Source of the DNA: Lithospermum erythrorhizon
Lineage: Eukaryota; Streptophyta; Magnoliopsida; Boraginales; Boraginaceae
DNA: 64,000 nucleotides
Reading direction: 5' to 3'
NCBI GenBank assembly: GCA_019722365.1
Contig: JADFUC010000543.1
Location: 248,001-312,000, forward strand
Below the pieces are notes generated by a model. It made no database searches. It worked only from the letters and a program-made list of their open reading frames with translations, and was not told where the DNA came from. Shown piece after piece: positions 62,441-64,000 of the stretch. Positions within the stretch are counted from its first letter, which is position 1. Every line of letters begins with the position of its first letter. Both the position numbers and the translations under genes were made by a program.

Positions 62441-63360
62441 ATTATTCTCTATTGCTATCACCTTGACCCATTAAGTGCTTTCTGAAGAGCATAGGACTTC
62501 TGCTTGGCTTTGAAAAAGCTCCGATTCTGCGGATACAATAATGCTGGGATGTCAGCAACTCTTCTATAAGCTTAATAATCGCATTGGACAAACAATCTAA
62601 TTGTTTCCAAAATTTCAAAATATCAATTGAGGATAAATGCCTTGAGCCAATAAATTCTTAACATTTTACTTTCATATACAATTCATTTCCATCGATATCC
62701 CAGTTGACCACTATTTATATTTATAGAACCAAATACAATGACCTTTAATTTATAATCCAAGATTGCTTTATGAGGATGTGAACAAGAAACCAAAAATATT
62801 TTCATATTGCTAATATTGTTCAAATCTTTTATTGAGTGAAACAATTGATCAACAATGTAGATGAAATAATTAATTCTGAATGATTCCTTCGCTGATAATG
62901 GTGATGCATCATTAGCACTTTCATCAAAATATTTTTTTCTACGAATTTCTCGTCTTTGGGGAAAAACTGGATAAACATCCATTTCAGCAACAATCTCTTT
63001 AGCTATAACAAGAGCATCACGAAAACCGGGTTTCTCTATGTTTTTTCAAGGTGAAAAAGATAATACTTTTAACGTAATTGCATTATCAATGTCATATCAG
63101 CTTTAGTGAAGTTGTTTGCTAACTATGGTAATAATAGTTGCCACCTCATGCAAATGATTACAACAACAAAACTCAAGTCTCAAAGCTCCATTGAGATTGG
63201 TAATGGTTAAGCTATTCTAATTTGAATCACTATCAGTTTCTCAACTTGAAGTAAAGTTTCGAATACCATTTGAAATCTATGGCTCGAACACTATGATACG
63301 ACTCTCCCAACGGTAGCTACAATGGCTTAAAGTCAACCTTTCTGACTATCTTTAAAATCT
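62440..63360 (-). pseudogene. hAT-type transposase remnant (zinc finger MYM-type protein 1-like)
   Basis: The minus strand shows the order of the plant ZMYM1-like/hAT transposase. A WES-type core start (about 63330) and a NLNGALRLEF...VATIITIVSKQL block (about 63200-63110) come first. GFRDALVIAKEIVAEMDVYP (about 63035-62970), FPQRREIRRKKYFDE and SAKESFRINYFIYIVDQLFH (about 62895-62835) follow. The C-terminal hAT dimerisation region comes last: DIDGNELYMKVK, LSSIDILKFWKQLDCLSNAI and RSFFKAKQKSYALQKALNG (about 62695-62470). Stops and shifts break it throughout (for example after about 62683), so it is inactive. Terminal inverted repeats were not found. Confidence 0.75.
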
Positions 63361-64000
63361 CTATCACAGTAGAATTTTAACATAACTAAAGCCTAATGAT
63401 GACACAATGCTAGATTATGAATTTATGGATACAAAGAAACAACACGATTTTTTTCTTTAAATAATGAACACTTCAAATTAGATTCTTTCTCTAATAAAAC
63501 TCAAAATGGGATGCACTAATGGTATTCATGTCGCAAATTATTTCCAAATTCAATATAGATCAGAAATAATACTGGTAAAAATTCAAATTGAGAAAGAAAA
63601 AAATTATAGCTTTAATTTATGTACTTGTAAATATCAATTGATTGAATAATGGAAAATAGACCGTTAAGTTTTCTAATTTAATAATTGTAATAGGTTTCAA
63701 TTGACAATTGGGTGTGTGGCTAGTAGAGAATAGAATGCACGGGCCATTACAGTTAAGATTCACTTTTACCGGCTTTGCACCATGCTTTGACTACACTATT
63801 TAAATTTTATTTTTTATTTTTGGCTATATGTGAACATGGGGCCCCCAAAATTGAGCCCCTATTCGAAATTCTAGAGCACGGACCTGACAATGAGCAAATC
63901 TGGATTTTTTTTAATTTTTTACATCAATTTATAAAGAATGTAACATTTATCATGATTTATATATCTATCACTTGATTTTATATAATATAATATAAAATAT
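63361..64000. other. AT-rich sequence at the window edge
   Basis: May include the eroded N-terminal part of the transposase to its left. No gene is supported. Confidence 0.35.

Overview
This 64 kb window is plant nuclear DNA, almost certainly from a eudicot. The evidence is AT-rich intergenic sequence, compact coding exons split by GT-AG introns, Stowaway-like MITEs with CTCC[C/A]TCCG ends, Ty1/copia, LINE-L1 and hAT debris, and the C-terminal leucine-rich-repeat end of an NLR resistance gene. I cannot name the species from the sequence alone.

Layout from left to right: 1-1.4 kb is a broken NLR leucine-rich-repeat end (+). 2.1-4.0 kb is an old LTR-like repeat (copy A). 4.2-5.3 kb is the 3' end of a decayed Ty1/copia pol gene, followed by the start of its 3' LTR. 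5.7-8.3 kb is a small gene for a short hydrophobic protein (+). Its last intron looks like a U12 (minor-spliceosome) intron, and its third exon lies in a tandem duplication. 10.9-11.2 kb is a weak minus-strand coding candidate, and 12.7-13.4 kb is an AAT/ATT microsatellite island. 14.1-16.2 kb holds minus-strand exon-like blocks of an unidentified membrane protein. 18.8-20.7 kb contains an LTR-like promoter/leader region with a palindromic GGTCTCGA array, and 20.7-23.0 kb is LTR-like copy B.

The main gene is at 25.9-48.6 kb (+): a VPS13/chorein-family bridge-like lipid transfer protein in about 34 exon blocks (about 8.8 kb of coding sequence). It has the plant VPS13X-like N-terminus. Splice sites and reading frames of most exons join exactly. 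However, frameshifts, stop codons and one apparently absent segment cluster in a few exons (about 29.8, 30.4-30.7, 35.8, 37.8-38.9, 44.8 and 45.9-46.2 kb), so this copy is probably a pseudogene or a badly damaged allele. Sequencing error cannot be excluded from the sequence alone. Several of its introns carry MITEs or small direct repeats.

Downstream, 50.1-54.15 kb is a decayed L1-type LINE on the minus strand, possibly nested between the ends of an older DNA element. 55.16-55.42 kb is a foldback (inverted repeat) element, 59.4-61.1 kb is LTR-like copy C, and 62.4-63.4 kb is a broken hAT/ZMYM1-type transposase (minus). The rest is AT-rich intergenic sequence with nothing I can support. All recognisable host genes in the window show damage, which suggests weak selection or low recombination here. 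That is inference.
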